Below, piece after piece: positions 1 to 11,788 of a stretch of 64,000 bases of DNA (its first letter is position 1; every line of letters begins with the position of its first letter). Location of the stretch: NCBI RefSeq assembly GCF_902459465.1, contig NW_022985722.1:58040-122039 (forward strand), in the 5' to 3' direction. The notes below the pieces were generated by a model. The model made no database searches. It saw only the letters and a program-made list of their open reading frames with translations, and was not told the origin of the DNA. The position numbers and the translations under genes were made by a program. This stretch comes from Asterias rubens (lineage: Eukaryota > Echinodermata > Asteroidea > Forcipulatida > Asteriidae).

Positions 1-199
1 TACACTTGGTTGGTTTACGTGCATTACACAACAGACGGGACCAACGGCTTAACATCCCATCCGAAGGACAAAGCATCATGGTTAGGTGTCTTGTCCTTTA
101 AAGGACACGTAGGTCACGACTGGGACTCGAACCCACACTCTACTGATCAGAAACACCAGAGCTTGAGTCCAGCGCTCTTAAACGCTAGGCCATGACACA
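1..199 (-). repeat. tRNA-derived SINE, cut by window edge
   Basis: Read on the minus strand, this begins with a tRNA-like head at about 199 (box A near TGGCCTAGCG, box B GGGTTCGAGTCCC at 122-134) and continues into a central domain shared with the second copy at 2855-3260. It lies in intron 2 of the SLC33A1 gene. The central stretch resembling CCTTAAGCAAGACAC recalls the MetaSINE superfamily, which is an inference from memory. The 3' tail lies beyond the window edge. Confidence 0.7.
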
Positions 200-841
200 C
201 CACATGACAAACCACTGGTTCTACCTGGAACGAATACAACTAGTAAAGCAAGTTGTTATACATGTACATGTACGTTGAGTCTCCTTTCTAAATTATCATC
301 ACACCATGCAAAGTTTTAAAATCAAACTTAATAAATTATTATTTTAATAAAGACTTTATGTAAATCTTTCGAGGACAACCCATCACACTTTCATCATTTG
401 GAAAGTTAACACAGGTTTACAATGTAGTTCTCGATGATGATTTTGACATAATTTGGTCAAACAGACCAACAACCAAAGTGTAACAACCAAAGTGTGATTT
501 CTCTTATGAATCTGATTTGGGGGTCGAGCAGAGAAAAATGTATGTGTGCCGGATTAGAATCGACTTCAGGATTAACAGGCATGAGGTCTACCAACTCAGC
601 TAAATTTCCGTTTATTGCCTGTCTCCCTTATGTAAATATTTTCGCTTTGGTTGCCAGTCAGAACCCATACAACCTTTAGCTTAGGGATTACACCCACAAT
701 GCAACATGGGAAGCGGCAGACCAAGGGATCACCTCAAGGGGATGCAACTCTTATATTTCAAAATATCAAATAATAAACCATCCATAGGAAACTGACTGGG
801 TAAATTATTAAATAATTTGGGGGCAAGTATACCTCTCTTAC

Positions 842-1035
842 CTTATAAGTCAAAGCAAACAGCATGTATGCTTTTATAGATGGTAATTTTAACAGTTTAT
901 AAAGTTGTTTGTAAGTGTCAAAGACTCCACATTTCAGTTCATCATTCTCTGTGGAATGGCCCTGCTTCTCATGCTTTAGTAGTGCTATGAGCGTTGTTGT
1001 GACAAGAAAGACACATGCCCAGAAAAACAGAAAAT
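842..1035 (-). CDS. SLC33A1: Acetyl-CoA transporter (SLC33A1-like), coding exon 2
   Basis: This exon continues the SLC33A1 orthologue whose first exon is at 1901-2642. The acceptor is CACCACAG just above 1035. The first two bases complete a codon with the last base of exon 1, and the reading frame then runs DFLFFWACVFLVTTTLIALLK, matching the start of a membrane helix conserved in animal acetyl-CoA transporters. The exon ends after ACTTATAAG at 842, followed by a consensus donor GTAAGA. At 194 nt, it keeps the sum with exon 1 at 936 nt, exactly 312 codons. Later exons, encoding the rest of this roughly 550-residue ER membrane protein, are not found in 1-841 and should lie beyond the left edge. 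Confidence 0.88.
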
Positions 1036-1900
1036 CTGTGGTGAAAAAAGGGTAAAATAATATCACAGTCAATATGGTAATTTATTAATGGAAAAAACAT
1101 GTACACAAACAATGTAGTACAATGTACATGTACAAACTGTATGTAGCACAATGAGTCATCTTTGACTTACATTGTACATGTACATGCAAGTTTAATAAAA
1201 AGGTGTTGTAGGCCATGGAATATCTGGTTCATGTAAAATGAAATTCTGGGTAAAATTTGAAATCTCAAATTTAGAACTCCTAACTTTGTGTATACACCAT
1301 ATGCAGAGCTCAAGAATTTTGTTCCTTGGTACATGTTTATGTACACCGCTGTAATAGCCAGGGATTTTAGCACCAGGCCAACGGTACATTTACATTGGAC
1401 AAATCCTGCAGTCTTGTGTTTTTAATTTAAACATGGAATTGCCTGGTGTTTCTGGCATGTTTGACTGAAAAACATGCCACGTCACAAGGCACTACATGCA
1501 TGTACAAGGCACTACGTACATTGTGTAGTATGGTCTTCAAGTCATAATCACCATACACAGAACACTGCACCTTTGACCTACACAGTGATCAAACTAACTC
1601 AACCTGTGCCTCTCGCCCCCCCCCCCCAACCCCCAATAATCAATAGGTTATTACTGTAGTTACTGTACTGGTAAATGTTGAATGATTGTACAACAAAAAC
1701 CAGTCACAGCCAAAGTACATGTGTTAAAGAAAACATCTCTGTTACTGAACGTACAATGATAATTCCAAGTTTTTTTTCCATAATTTCTATCTTGTGGTTA
1801 CAATGGAAACAATCCAATCCAACATTATTTTAACGGAACCCAAGCAGAGGTTTGAACAAAATATTATGTTGTAGTGTGAAGTGAAGTTACTGTAAACTAC

Positions 1901-2642
1901 CTGGTAAAGTCACAAGTCCATGCGATTTGGGCTCTGATCTCAAGTATTTATTACAAAAGTCTGCCGACTCAAGAGCAAGAAATACAACATTTCCAAGGAA
2001 ATAACCCGCTGTTTGTCCAACTGTATTGCACGTTGATGCATAGCCAACATTCCTCTTTGATAGCATTGTAAGAGCCCAGCCGTCCACAGCAATGTCTTGC
2101 GTCGCGGCCAAAAAGTTCAGCATGAAAAAAACTGCAGTAAGGAAGTACACGTTGATTGGTGGCGAGTTTTCATCCACTTCATCAGCATCTCCAAGAATCG
2201 CAGAAACATGACTTGAGAGAAACAGCATAAAGAATCCGATGGCGTATTGAGTTGGTACCAGCCATGTTTTCCGACGACCAAATCTTGGCACAAACAGCGA
2301 GTCCACAATGGGAGCCCAGATGAGTTTAACGCTGAAGGGCCAGTACACAAAGCTAAAGACAGCTTGCTGACTGTAGCTAACTTTCCGACTTTGTAACACA
2401 AGTGGAATACTCCCTGCTAAACCTAATGGAATACCCTGAAGAACATAAAGCAGCAGTAATAACATAACACTTTTGTAGTCTCCTTTCAAGCCAGGACCAT
2501 TCGCTCCCATGTCTAAATCTTTGCTTCCATCAATCAAAGAGCTTGGTGTGACATCAGTTCTAAATGTTAAGTTACTGATAGTTGTCTGACTGTTGATGAT
2601 CGATGACTCATCAGGTTTCTGACTTCTCTTTCTTGACGGCAT
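1901..2642 (-). CDS. SLC33A1: Acetyl-CoA transporter (SLC33A1-like), coding exon 1
   Basis: This is the first coding exon (247 codons plus one base) of an orthologue of SLC33A1/AT-1, the multi-pass ER membrane protein that imports cytosolic acetyl-CoA into the ER lumen for protein and ganglioside acetylation. The ATG at 2642 sits in a good context (GTCGCCATGC). After a hydrophilic N-terminus come membrane segments starting about residue 57 (MLLLLLLYVLQGIPLGLAG) and family signatures IWAPIVDSLF, GRRKTWLVP and AATQDIAVDGWAL. The exon ends at 1901 with donor GTAGTT, phase 1, joining exon 2 in frame. The ~865-bp intron is rich in ACATGTAC motifs. No break or frameshift is visible, so this is probably an active single-copy host gene. 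Confidence 0.92.
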
Positions 2643-2854
2643 GGCGACTCAATCAAAAGAAAACAAGTTCTTTCTTATCCTATAAGGCAAGTAGAAAACA
2701 AATTGGGGTTACTTCATTATATGAAAATATCTAGGCCAGTGAATAATGAATATATGATACATGTACATTTGTATGTACATTACATGTGTTCAGTGTAGGC
2801 CTGTGAAAAAGCTTACAGACTAGAAAAACGACAGCCTTGAGGGCTCTATTGGCT

Positions 2855-3260
2855 TATAATATCAAAGTCTTATATAGTGCACGTACATGATCTACCAAAC
2901 AAGGTACATTTACTCAAGGCGCTGAGATATACAAACTTTCAGAAAGATAGGTTATTGCAGTGATGGATTCTGAGACCCAATTATGTAGCACTTTTAAGGG
3001 TTTACAAGGTGCTATGGCGCATGAAGCAGCCACAAACAGGAACGAACCCCTTCTCGTTTCGATAAGTGCACTTGGTTCATTTGCATACGTTACACAACAC
3101 ACGGGACCAACGGCTTTACGTCCAATCCGAAGGACGAAGCAATGGTAAAGTGTCTTGCTTAAGGACACAAGTGTCACAGCTGGGGATTCGAACCCACACT
3201 CTACTGATCATAAACACCAGAGTTTGAATTTGTGTTCTCTTAACCGCTCGGCCACGACAC
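2855..3260 (-). repeat. tRNA-derived SINE, near full length
   Basis: This is the second and longer copy of the element at 1-199. The minus strand starts at 3260 with a Leu/Ser-type tRNA-like head (GTGTCGTGGCCGAGCGGTTA) and a box B GGGTTCGAATCCCC at 3182-3195. A central domain follows with a tail ending near 2855 in an ATTATAA-type simple sequence. It lies about 200 bp upstream of the SLC33A1 start codon. It is not a tRNA gene: the acceptor stem is imperfect and a ~300-bp tail follows directly. Confidence 0.72.
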
Positions 3261-3505
3261 TTCCATAAATCACTGAAATGTTCAGGGCAAATCCTGAGAA
3301 GGGCAACGAGGTAAGCGTATTCAGATTAGCAATAAAATTAGATAGCTACATGTAGCTTCCGTGTTATTTGTATTTGTCATTACTTTTCATACAGTAAGCA
3401 ATGCCAATGTGAGTTGGGAAACTAAAAGCTTTCCTTTAATTGTTGAACTGCTTTGATTTGATTGCTCATAGGTAATGATTTGCATTTATGTTGTTGGATT
3501 ATGGG

Positions 3506-3825
3506 CAGTGGACACTATTGTTAATTACTCAAAATACTAATTAGCATAAAACCTTTTGGTAACAAGCAATGGTGAGCTGTTGATTGTGTAAAACATTGTG
3601 AGAAACGGCTCCCTCTGTAGTTTTCGAGAAAGAAGTTACTTTACACGAATTTGATTTTGAGACCTCAGAGTTAGATTTTGAGGTCTCGAAATCAAGCATC
3701 TGAAAGCACACAACTTCGTGTGACAAGGTTGTTTTTTCTGTCATAATTATCTCGCAACTTCGTTGAGATACATTGTACACCAAGTGAGAAGACTGGTCTT
3801 TGAAAATTAACAGTAGTGTCCAGTG
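3506..3825. mobile_element. MITE with ~20-bp terminal inverted repeats
   Basis: The left end CAGTGGACACTATTGTTAATT and the inverted right end CACTGGACACTACTGTTAATT match at nearly every position, enclosing 280 bp of non-coding DNA. The interior has a short internal inversion around GAGACCTCAGA/GAGGTCTCG. There is no transposase. I recall very similar sequences as high-copy repeats in echinoderm genomes, but that is memory, not a search. Confidence 0.7.
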
Positions 3826-4818
3826 TCTTTAAAACAATTGATAAAACCCTGAAAAGTTGATGATGTCCTGGGTATAACATTTGCATAATGTGAACACAAT
3901 GTTAACTACAGTTTTGTTGCATTTTTCTGATTTGGGAAGTTGAAATTCCGTTCATATCTTCTTAGTGTCCATTACCACACTTTTAATTTGTTCAACACAG
4001 CACTAACATAAACAAAACATTATTTCTGAGAAAAATTTGGAGTTCTATGTAATACTAATAATAATTATGTACAAATTGATAATGAAAGCCTGGGGGAATA
4101 GTAAGAATTCTATGCTGTATCGTGTTGGGCACAATCTTTGAAGAATGGCCTTTTTGAAATTTGCGCAAGCCAATAGCTTACACAATGTATGCACACGCAA
4201 GTAGGCCTAAGTCTTCACACACAGGCAAGTCAGTCCAGGACTTAGCAGAGTCGTCAATTTCCATTTTATTTTCACAAATAATGTAATCCAAGGATGGAAA
4301 TTAAGAAATCTCAACCAACGGACTGAAAATATGAGTAAAAGCAGCACTACAATAAGGTCAATTGTGAAAAAATATTGGTATAAATTTGTTCACAATATTG
4401 TACAGGAACTTTATTTGCACCCTTGACTCCGTTGCATTGTACATGTATGCAGCGAACGGAGGACTTAATTTACATGTAGTTGAACCGGGGAGAGGAAGCA
4501 AATGTAAATTTCAAAGGCATGTGAAACTACTTTATCCAATAGCCATTGAGAACTTTACATGTATTATTTTCAAGATATTATGCATAGACCTTATCACCAA
4601 TCCACCTGGCTGATTTTGCTGAAAGACTAATTAAGGCATTTTGGGGAGGAAGATGGGGCACTGAGTGTAAGCCCCCTTGTTGTTCCGAGGTCTATGGAAG
4701 CATTGGTTTGCAACATTATTTAGAGGGCGCGCTACGCCGCTATTCATTCGGACAGAATCAACCGATCTGGAACTGGTCAATCATTCAATAAGGTGATGAT
4801 ACTTTTATCAAAGCAACT
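3826..4818. other. Non-coding stretch, no gene seen
   Basis: AT-rich DNA with stops in all frames. Nothing here resembles a splice-bounded exon or a known repeat that I can support. Confidence 0.5.
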
Positions 4819-5410
4819 TTAAAGTCACCTGGAAGTGGTATTTTGTCAAAATGAAGCTTTTGTCACTGTTTTATGTGTTTTGATGAGTCGAATACGAATA
4901 AAAAATTAACTAAGGTTTAAAATAATTAGTTTCCATGTTATTTCAAATTTGAAAATAAGCCCAACCCGAGAGGGGGCTGTTCGTTACGTCAATTGAGGCG
5001 CGTTATTTGAAGAGAATGTGCTGCACAGTGCTGAAAAAGACGTCGGACCGGACCACTTGGCACTATTGCTCTTGTGAGGCTGACCAGCCATGCAGACTGA
5101 CCCCATCTTTAGTTGTTTTGCTGCATCAGCAATACACATAATATGCAATAAAACAATTTTGAAACGTACAAACTCAATGACTTGGACTTGTATGTACTTT
5201 GCACATGTGTTTACTATGCGCATCAAGGCAAAGTGTGCCTCGATTGACGTCACAAAAGGGGTAGGCGGAGTCAACCTCCTAAACAACTTTAACTATTTTT
5301 TAAACATATAAATCGTGACAAACAATTACTTAAAAAAAATGTTTTATTGTTACTAAATAATAAATACTCTTATGTTTGAAAAAAAAAATTCTATTTCCAG
5401 GTGACTTTAA
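4819..5410. mobile_element. TTAA-flanked MITE, ~590 bp
   Basis: The left end reads TTAAAGTCACCTGGAAGTGG and the right end, inverted, TTAAAGTCACCTGGAAATAG. Both ends are anchored on TTAA, the target duplication typical of piggyBac-type transposition. The interior is non-coding. This is one of three distinct TTAA-bounded families in the window. Confidence 0.72.
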
Positions 5411-5484
5411 ATTTTTTTATTTTCGCCAACGGATACTTGAAAGTAATTATGATTATGATGATGACAAAAACATTTGTTTTTGTC

Positions 5485-5538
5485 GTTCTGGATCACTTTT
5501 TGAATCCATTTTGAAATGGATTCAAGAGTGATCCAGAA
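5485..5538. repeat. Near-perfect hairpin
   Basis: Two ~26-bp arms, TTCTGGATCACTTTTTGAAT and its inverse, meet almost without a spacer at about 5511/5512, with one or two mismatches. It is probably a foldback fragment. Confidence 0.6.
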
Positions 5539-5810
5539 TGACAGGTCAAACCACTATCTGACTGTACAACCTACACCTAAATGATCATTGATATGTGATA
5601 ACTGATGTTTTGTGAACAATCCAATACTGGAACTGGTTGCAATAATGTAACCCCTACTAGTACTACGACCGGAGAGTAACAAACCAACGTTCCTGCACAC
5701 TAACAAACAAAGCAAAATGGGGCCAAGACAAGAATGAAGAAACTGTCTAAATATAAGCACAGGTGCAAGCTCGCATGTCACGCTCATGTTTCAAATTCAA
5801 CACTTTAGAC

Positions 5811-6689
5811 TTAATAGTGTTCAACATCCCCACCACGTGATGCCCTCTCGACCAATGGATAAACTGTCTAATAAGAAGATATTTATGAATACTATTTATA
5901 ATTTATTTATATTATTATTAAATATAACTAAAAATAATACTATGTTATTAGATTAGAATACATCCTAGCCCAGGTTGGACTCCTCTGCTCCGTTGCATGC
6001 AGCAACCACTGACGTCCTTCCCTAGTACTAATAAACTGTAGTCTACAAGTGGTCCCTCAGCTTTACGTCCTGTCTTTGGACCCTACCACTATTACAACAA
6101 GAAGCCTTGTAAGTTGTAGTTTCTACATGTACTTCTAAATCTAAGTTCTACTAGCTTAAGTACAGGTTATCATATCCTACCCTAGGGCTACCGCTAGGCT
6201 AGCTCACCTTGTTGAGCTGTAAATGGCTCCGCTTTTATTAACATCGGTCTCATCACTGTCGCCATAATAACAGCTCAACAAGGTGGGCTACTGCTAGTGC
6301 TAGCCCCACTTGTGTGGCCCACACAAGTGGGGCTAGGCTACTCCTAGAACTATTTCAGTTTCGTCCGACTATCGTCTCCCGTAACCTCATAGGTTTATAT
6401 CTCTCACGCGTTAAACGATGATGGTTCAATCATTGTTCAATGAATTTTGGAAAAAAAAATCTCTCTTTATTTTAATCTCGCCAAAATTATGTGTCCTTTG
6501 ATATCTCAATGTCCGAGGGGGCGACCAGAGAACCCACTCCGCAATCTCAAAAAAATTTTAAAGTTGTAAATTCTTACCGTAGTTCAGTCCCCAACTACTC
6601 CATTTTACCAAAAGTGTATAATGGCTTTAAAATATTTTAATATTTTCCCCACATTTGCACACCATAGAATCCCAAATAGTAACCACCTC
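5811..6689. repeat. Gene-free stretch with nested inverted repeats
   Basis: No coding sequence is seen. CACCTTGTTGAGCTGT at 6206-6221 is inverted at 6271-6286. Just downstream, an 18-bp arm CTAGCCCCACTTGTGTGG (6300-6317) is followed after one base by its exact inverse (6319-6336). The rest is AT-rich unique-looking sequence. Confidence 0.55.
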
Positions 6690-6777
6690 ACGTGATCCAT
6701 CTAGTGACTAAAGCAGAATGAAACTCAATCTAGCAGATAGTAATTTTGTTTTGAGCTTTCGAGGTTGGATGATGTTT

Positions 6778-6914
6778 GGATAACTTTCCGTATGGCGCCA
6801 CCACCTTTTCACTCATTTTTACAAAAAGGGATATCTCATTGAGTGAGGTAAATTAGATACTATATTATTTCATATCGAATGAAAAAGTGGTGACGCCATA
6901 CGAAAACTTTTTCC
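6778..6914. mobile_element. hAT-like MITE copy 1 with 8-bp target duplication
   Basis: A 137-bp palindromic element with ends GGATAACTTTCCGTATGGCG and, inverted, GGAAAAAGTTTTCGTATGGC. It is flanked on both sides by TGATGTTT (6770-6777 and 6915-6922). The paralogous direct repeat near 7935 has a single TGATGTTT and no element, which is a natural empty site. The 8-bp duplication suggests hAT-superfamily mobilisation. Confidence 0.82.
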
Positions 6915-7655
6915 TGATGTTTCTTTGACTCATCTGAATGTTGGCATAATAAGTGCACTAGTGATTAGTACCAAAAATCAATCATTTTATAAATGTTTGA
7001 GCATAACCAACGACAGGAAACTTTATTCTCAGCATGATTAAGCCTGATGAAAATACAGACCGTGAGTAAACTGCATAGCTTCTGCAGATTGCACAATCTC
7101 GCGGTAAACGGGAATCAAAGTTGGGGACCGAGTTTGTTTCGAGCGGAAACGGTTGATCTGGTCCAATTTCGACAGCTAGTCACCAGATTTGCCCCATTTT
7201 TACCACTTTCAAAAATCATGACACAAATTCTGAGGGTACGAACTTAATCTGCAATGTCTAATGCAGCCTGCCATAATACTCAAAACACCATTTAGGAAAT
7301 ATTTCGAAGAAAAATGGACAAAAACTTACCAGATCCCGGAGCGAATTCCCAGGTTCATATTTTGAACCTGTGGCATCAAACGCATTATTTTGTTGTTGGG
7401 CTAAACCATTCTGTAAAAGGGGTGTTACAATGTTGCAGTGCGTGTGCGCGCTGTCCATTTGCATTGCACGCCGTTCACTCATAATGACGCGCACGCACTG
7501 TAGCACTGCAACATTGTAACACACCTTTCTTCGAAATATTTCCTAAATGGTGTTTTGAGTATTATGGCAGGCTGCATTAGACATTGCAGATTAAGTTCAT
7601 ACCCTCAGAATTTGTGTCATGATTTTTGAAAGTGGTAAAAATGGGGCAAATCTGG

Positions 7656-7787
7656 GAAAACTTTCCGTATGGCGCCACCACTTTTTCACTCATTTTTAGA
7701 AAAAGGGATATCTCATTGAGGTAAATTAGATACTATATTATTTCATATCGAATGAAAAAGTGGTGGCGCCATACGGAAACTTTTCCC
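7656..7787. mobile_element. hAT-like MITE copy 2 with 8-bp target duplication
   Basis: A second copy of the same 132-137-bp family (core CTTTCCGTATGGCGCCACCA). It is flanked by AAATCTGG at 7648-7655 and 7788-7795. The inverted partner arm around 7180-7200 has the site once and no element. Confidence 0.82.
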
Positions 7788-8241
7788 AAATCTGGTGACT
7801 AGCTGTCGAAATTGTACGTGTTGGACCAGATCAACCGTTTCCGCTCGAAACAAACTCGTAACTGGCGGCCGTCGGGAGGATGGTTACGTTATCGCAACTC
7901 AATCTAGCAGATAGTAATTTTGTTTTGAACTTTCGAGGTTGGATGATGTTTCTTTGACTCATTTGAATGTTGGCATAATAATGTACTACTACTAGTGATT
8001 TGTACCAAAAATCAATCATTTTATAAATATTTGAGCATAACCAACGTCAGGAAACTTTATTCTCAGCATGATAAAGCCTGATGAAAATACAGACCGTGAG
8101 TAAACTGCATAGCTTCTGTCACCGGTGCAGCTTGCGCAATCTCGCGGTAAACGGGAATCAAAGTTGGGGACCGTAAACATATGAGGGTTGATAACGTATG
8201 ACGCTACGATACTCAATACTCAATAGACAATACTGTCAATT

Positions 8242-11220
8242 ATGGCGTGTCAAACGTTGCATTATTCGATAATGTACAATGTATGTGCGATGTTTCTCAT
8301 ATATTTATATGCGATAATTGTCACATATGCGCGATATTCATTTGATGTATGCAATAAATGTAATATATATGCAATAAATTGTAATATATGTGCGATAATT
8401 TGCAATATATGTTCGATAATTTGCAATATATATGCGATAATTTGCAATATATGTTTGATAATTTTGTAGTATATTACATGCGATCATTTGTATGCGATGT
8501 TTTGTGACGATATACATATGCGATAATTTAATATACATGTGCGATGTTCGTTCTTATATTATGTGCGAAAACGGAATTGTGGGATATAGTATGGCTTCCT
8601 GTCCACTTAATCCCCGTATTCGTAATGTTTTAGATCGGGCCAGACTATACTGTGTACGGTATAGTATGGTTCCTATGGTTGAATGAGATTGGCGTAGGGT
8701 TTATACTGATGGTCAGAGTACGAGACTCGAGCAGCGTATTTCCGAAATAGCCAGCCGCGTATTCGGATAATAGAACACATACAGTACAGGGAGGTGACAA
8801 AATGTTGCATTTTGCTCAAATCTGAAGGTGAAGATCTGTTTTATTCGAACGAATTCTGCAATATTAGCATAATTTTAAAATTGTTCATTGATAATATGTC
8901 AATTTCATAGCTTTACATGATTAAAAAAATAATTTATAAAAAGTGAAAAACACTAACAAAACGTCAAAAAATGACCCGCAAACCAAAAGGCAAAAGTTTT
9001 TATTTTGTATTTTTTGCATTTTTTAATATGTCAAAAAAAACATCACTGTTTAACTACAAAACCATAACTTGAAAATAATTTATACCCTTCGTTAAAACAA
9101 AACATTTAATTTGTAATCCAAAACTTTCAAGACTACATGTAATATAGTGGGGGTAACAAATTTTGGAGCTGGCTAAATTTGGTTCACTAACTAGTGGTTA
9201 ATTAACCACAGTTATTCTTACGCCATTGTCAATGTACATTCCGCCAATTAACTATAGATGGTGGACTTTTAAAACAAAAATTTTGAAAAGAAATTGAACC
9301 CTTCGTTAAGACAAAAAGTTGCTTTCTTGTTCCAGAATCTTGAAGGTAGATAGACTGGACGTATCAAATTTTGAGCTGGCTAAATTGGTCAACTATTATT
9401 GATTCTGCAATAAAAAGAAAATGTTTGTCTTAATGAAGGGTGTCACCACCTTTTGCTCGCGGCTGACATAACTATAAATGTGGTGACTAAGATTCCAAAA
9501 ATTTGAAAAATGATTTTGCAAACAAGACACCGTTGAATTTTTACAGCGCAACAACTTTTAAATTTTATTGACAACAATTAAAGATAATCAATCATGAGTG
9601 TTTCAGATATAGCTCGGTAGTTTACTAACTTTAACTGTTCTACAATTTAAACACTGGCTTGCATGAAATACTATTTGTCCATACACTTTACTTTTTGGTA
9701 TCGTTTTGACTTCAATCCTAACCTCAAATCAGCTGTTAAAATTACTCACTGAAAGTGATATTCAAATTAATTTTTCCTTCGCTTGAGTGTTTGTTCACTC
9801 AACTCTTTCAACGTTTAACACTAAGTTAAATGCGCAATTCAATGTAGATACAATTATATCAATGTTCTGCCAGTTATATTAACTTTCCTCTATATCCTGG
9901 AGGTTTCTCTCATTGAAAAATCTTGCTTCGGGTACCCTTCCGTATAAGGGGCCAAGAAAAGGTTTTCCAGACTGCCCGGTCAACATGGGTTGCCACTCTA
10001 AATGCTCTCTCTTAACACGCACCCGGTTCTAGAGCCGGTGTACTTCATCGGGTTGTCTCGCGGACTGTTATCCGGTCTCTGCGGCAATCTATTAGATGGC
10101 CGTAGAGACCGGGTAAAAAGCATATGAAATGATAACCAAAACTATGCCAATATACATGTACATATATAATCTTAACTTCTGCCACAAAATATTACGTTGA
10201 ATCAGTTTGCTAAAACCATCAACCTAATTCAATTATAAATACAGAGTTAAAAAAACCGAAGCACTGAGCAAATTGTAAATTCCAAGTTCTACTTGGTGGT
10301 TAAGAGAAAACAATCTCTTTCTTGAACATGTAGGCTCTTATCATGTTAAGACAGTGAACTTACGGCCATTAGCTGGAGACGTACTCTGGAGGCTAAGCGT
10401 TGCAAACGGAGGTGTCTTCAAAAGACCGTTGGATATTAATTGGAGGCGGAATTTTGGCACTGTAATTTGCAAACTAGAAAATCTTGGGATAACATTTCAC
10501 CCAAAGATAGCCTACTGCTACTGGTCTGTCTGATATTTTCAATCATGTAAAGCTATGAAATTGACACATTATCAATTAACAATTTCTAAGTTATGCTAAT
10601 ACATGTATTTCAGAATTCATTCGAATAAAACAGATCTTCACGAGCAAAACGCAACTTTTGTCACCCCCCTGTACTGTATGTGTTCTATTTTCCAATAATA
10701 CACGGCTGGCTATTTCGGAAATACGCGGCTCGAGTCTCGTACCCTGACCATCAGTTAAACCCTACGCCCATCTCATTGAACCATAGGAACCATACTATAC
10801 CGTCCACAGTATAGTCTGGCCCGATCCAAAACATTACGGATACGGGGATCAAGTGGACAGGAAGCCATACTATATCCCACAATTCCGTTTTCGCACATAT
10901 ATAAGAACGAACATCGCACATGTATATTAAATTATCGCATATGTATATCGTCACAAAACATCGCATACAAATGGTCGCATATATAATATACTACAAAATT
11001 ATCAAGTCAAACATATATTAAAAATTATCGCATATATATTGCAAATTATCGCACATATATTGCAAATTATCGCACATATATTACAATTTATTGCATATAT
11101 ATTACATTTATTGCATACATCAAATGAATATCGCACATATGTGACAATTATCGCATGTATATGAGAAACATCGCACATACATTTGTACATTATCAAATAA
11201 TGCAACGTTTGACACGCCAT
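8242..11220. mobile_element. ~3-kb element with ~690-bp terminal inverted repeats
   Basis: The left arm (8242-8932) and right arm (10541-11220) are inverted copies at high identity. They start ATGGCGTGTCAAACGTTGCA and end near the CTTTACATGATT motif. Each arm carries subterminal repeats of about 21 bp built on GCGATAATTTGCAATATATG, the kind of array that binds a transposase in other elements. The 1.6-kb interior has no coding capacity. It contains a diverged direct repeat (9060-9190 and 9285-9400) and a GC-rich patch at 9900-10110. No clear target duplication was found. It is a non-autonomous long-TIR element of unknown superfamily. Confidence 0.75.
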
Positions 11221-11340
11221 GATTATGATATATTATATATTATATAACACCCAAGCAGATCCTTGCCATTTGATTGGAGGATTGTCCGTCACGTGATAGC
11301 AAATAAAAGTACCATTGCACGCTGAGTCACTCGCCGTGCT

Positions 11341-11418
11341 TTTTCGTTCCATCCGAAAAGTACCATTGCACGCTGGCACGCTGCCACGTGCAATGGTACT
11401 TTTCGGATGGAACGAAAA
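11341..11418. repeat. Perfect 32-bp inverted repeat with 14-bp loop
   Basis: The arm at 11341-11372 (TTTTCGTTCCATCCGAAAAG and onward) is repeated exactly inverted at 11387-11418. Half of the arm (GTACCATTGCACG) also occurs once more just upstream, near 11309. Confidence 0.8.
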
Positions 11419-11592
11419 GCTGAGTAAAAACATCACTGCGTGCGCTGGTCTTTGGTAACGCAGCAGGTGTTACTGCAAGAAGGCATAGTAAAATTACTAG
11501 CATTCGGCTTCTACAGTTGAAATTGTTTGTTTTGAAAGTTGTTTCTTTCAATCAAAATGACAAAGTTCTACTTGGATGTTATATAAAACAAA

Positions 11593-11753
11593 TAATGAAT
11601 GTTTTTCATTCGTGCAATGGTGCGAATATGTTCATTCGTTGAAAGCTGGAATGTTCCATTCAACTCGGCTCCGCCTCGTTGAATAGAACATTCCATCTTT
11701 CAACTCATGAACATATTCGCACCATTGCACTCATAAACATTCATTATGTGTAT
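11593..11753. repeat. Long hairpin, ~75-bp arms
   Basis: The left arm starts near GAATGTTTTTCATTCGTGCA and the right arm runs to CATAAACATTC. The GC-richer loop is around 11669-11679. The stem contains the repeated tract GCGAATATGTTCAT. It resembles a palindromic MITE or a cruciform-forming site. Confidence 0.7.
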
Positions 11754-11756
11754 ACT

Positions 11757-11788
11757 CATGGAGCAATAAACTAGTTTATTGCTCCATG
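11757..11788. repeat. Perfect 32-bp palindrome without loop
   Basis: CATGGAGCAATAAACT followed directly by its reverse complement, centred between 11772 and 11773. It lies 4 bp beyond the preceding hairpin. Confidence 0.85.

Larger units (their letters stand above)
6690..8175. repeat. Compound repeat: direct copies plus inverted arms
   Basis: Sequence from about 6726 (AACTCAATCTAGCAGATAGT) recurs in direct orientation from about 7896, and both copies run to GGGAATCAAAGTTGGGGACC. Between them, 7120-7310 is inverted as 7525-7860 with a MITE inserted in the second arm. The loop (7420-7520) contains a further small inverted repeat, GTGTTACAATGTTGCAGTGC. Part of the same unit reappears at about 11815-11890. 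No coding sequence is present. It looks like a non-autonomous foldback element built by repeated duplication. Confidence 0.65.

Noticed and set aside
3180..3260. tRNA gene on the minus strand
   Set aside because: Box A and B are present but stems are imperfect and the sequence continues into a shared SINE body; treated as a SINE head.
8380..8460. Regular GCGATAATTTGCAATAT repeats that look array-like
   Set aside because: Not a CRISPR: spacing equals the repeat itself, there are no unique spacers, and the context is a eukaryotic inverted-repeat element mirrored at 11040-11100.
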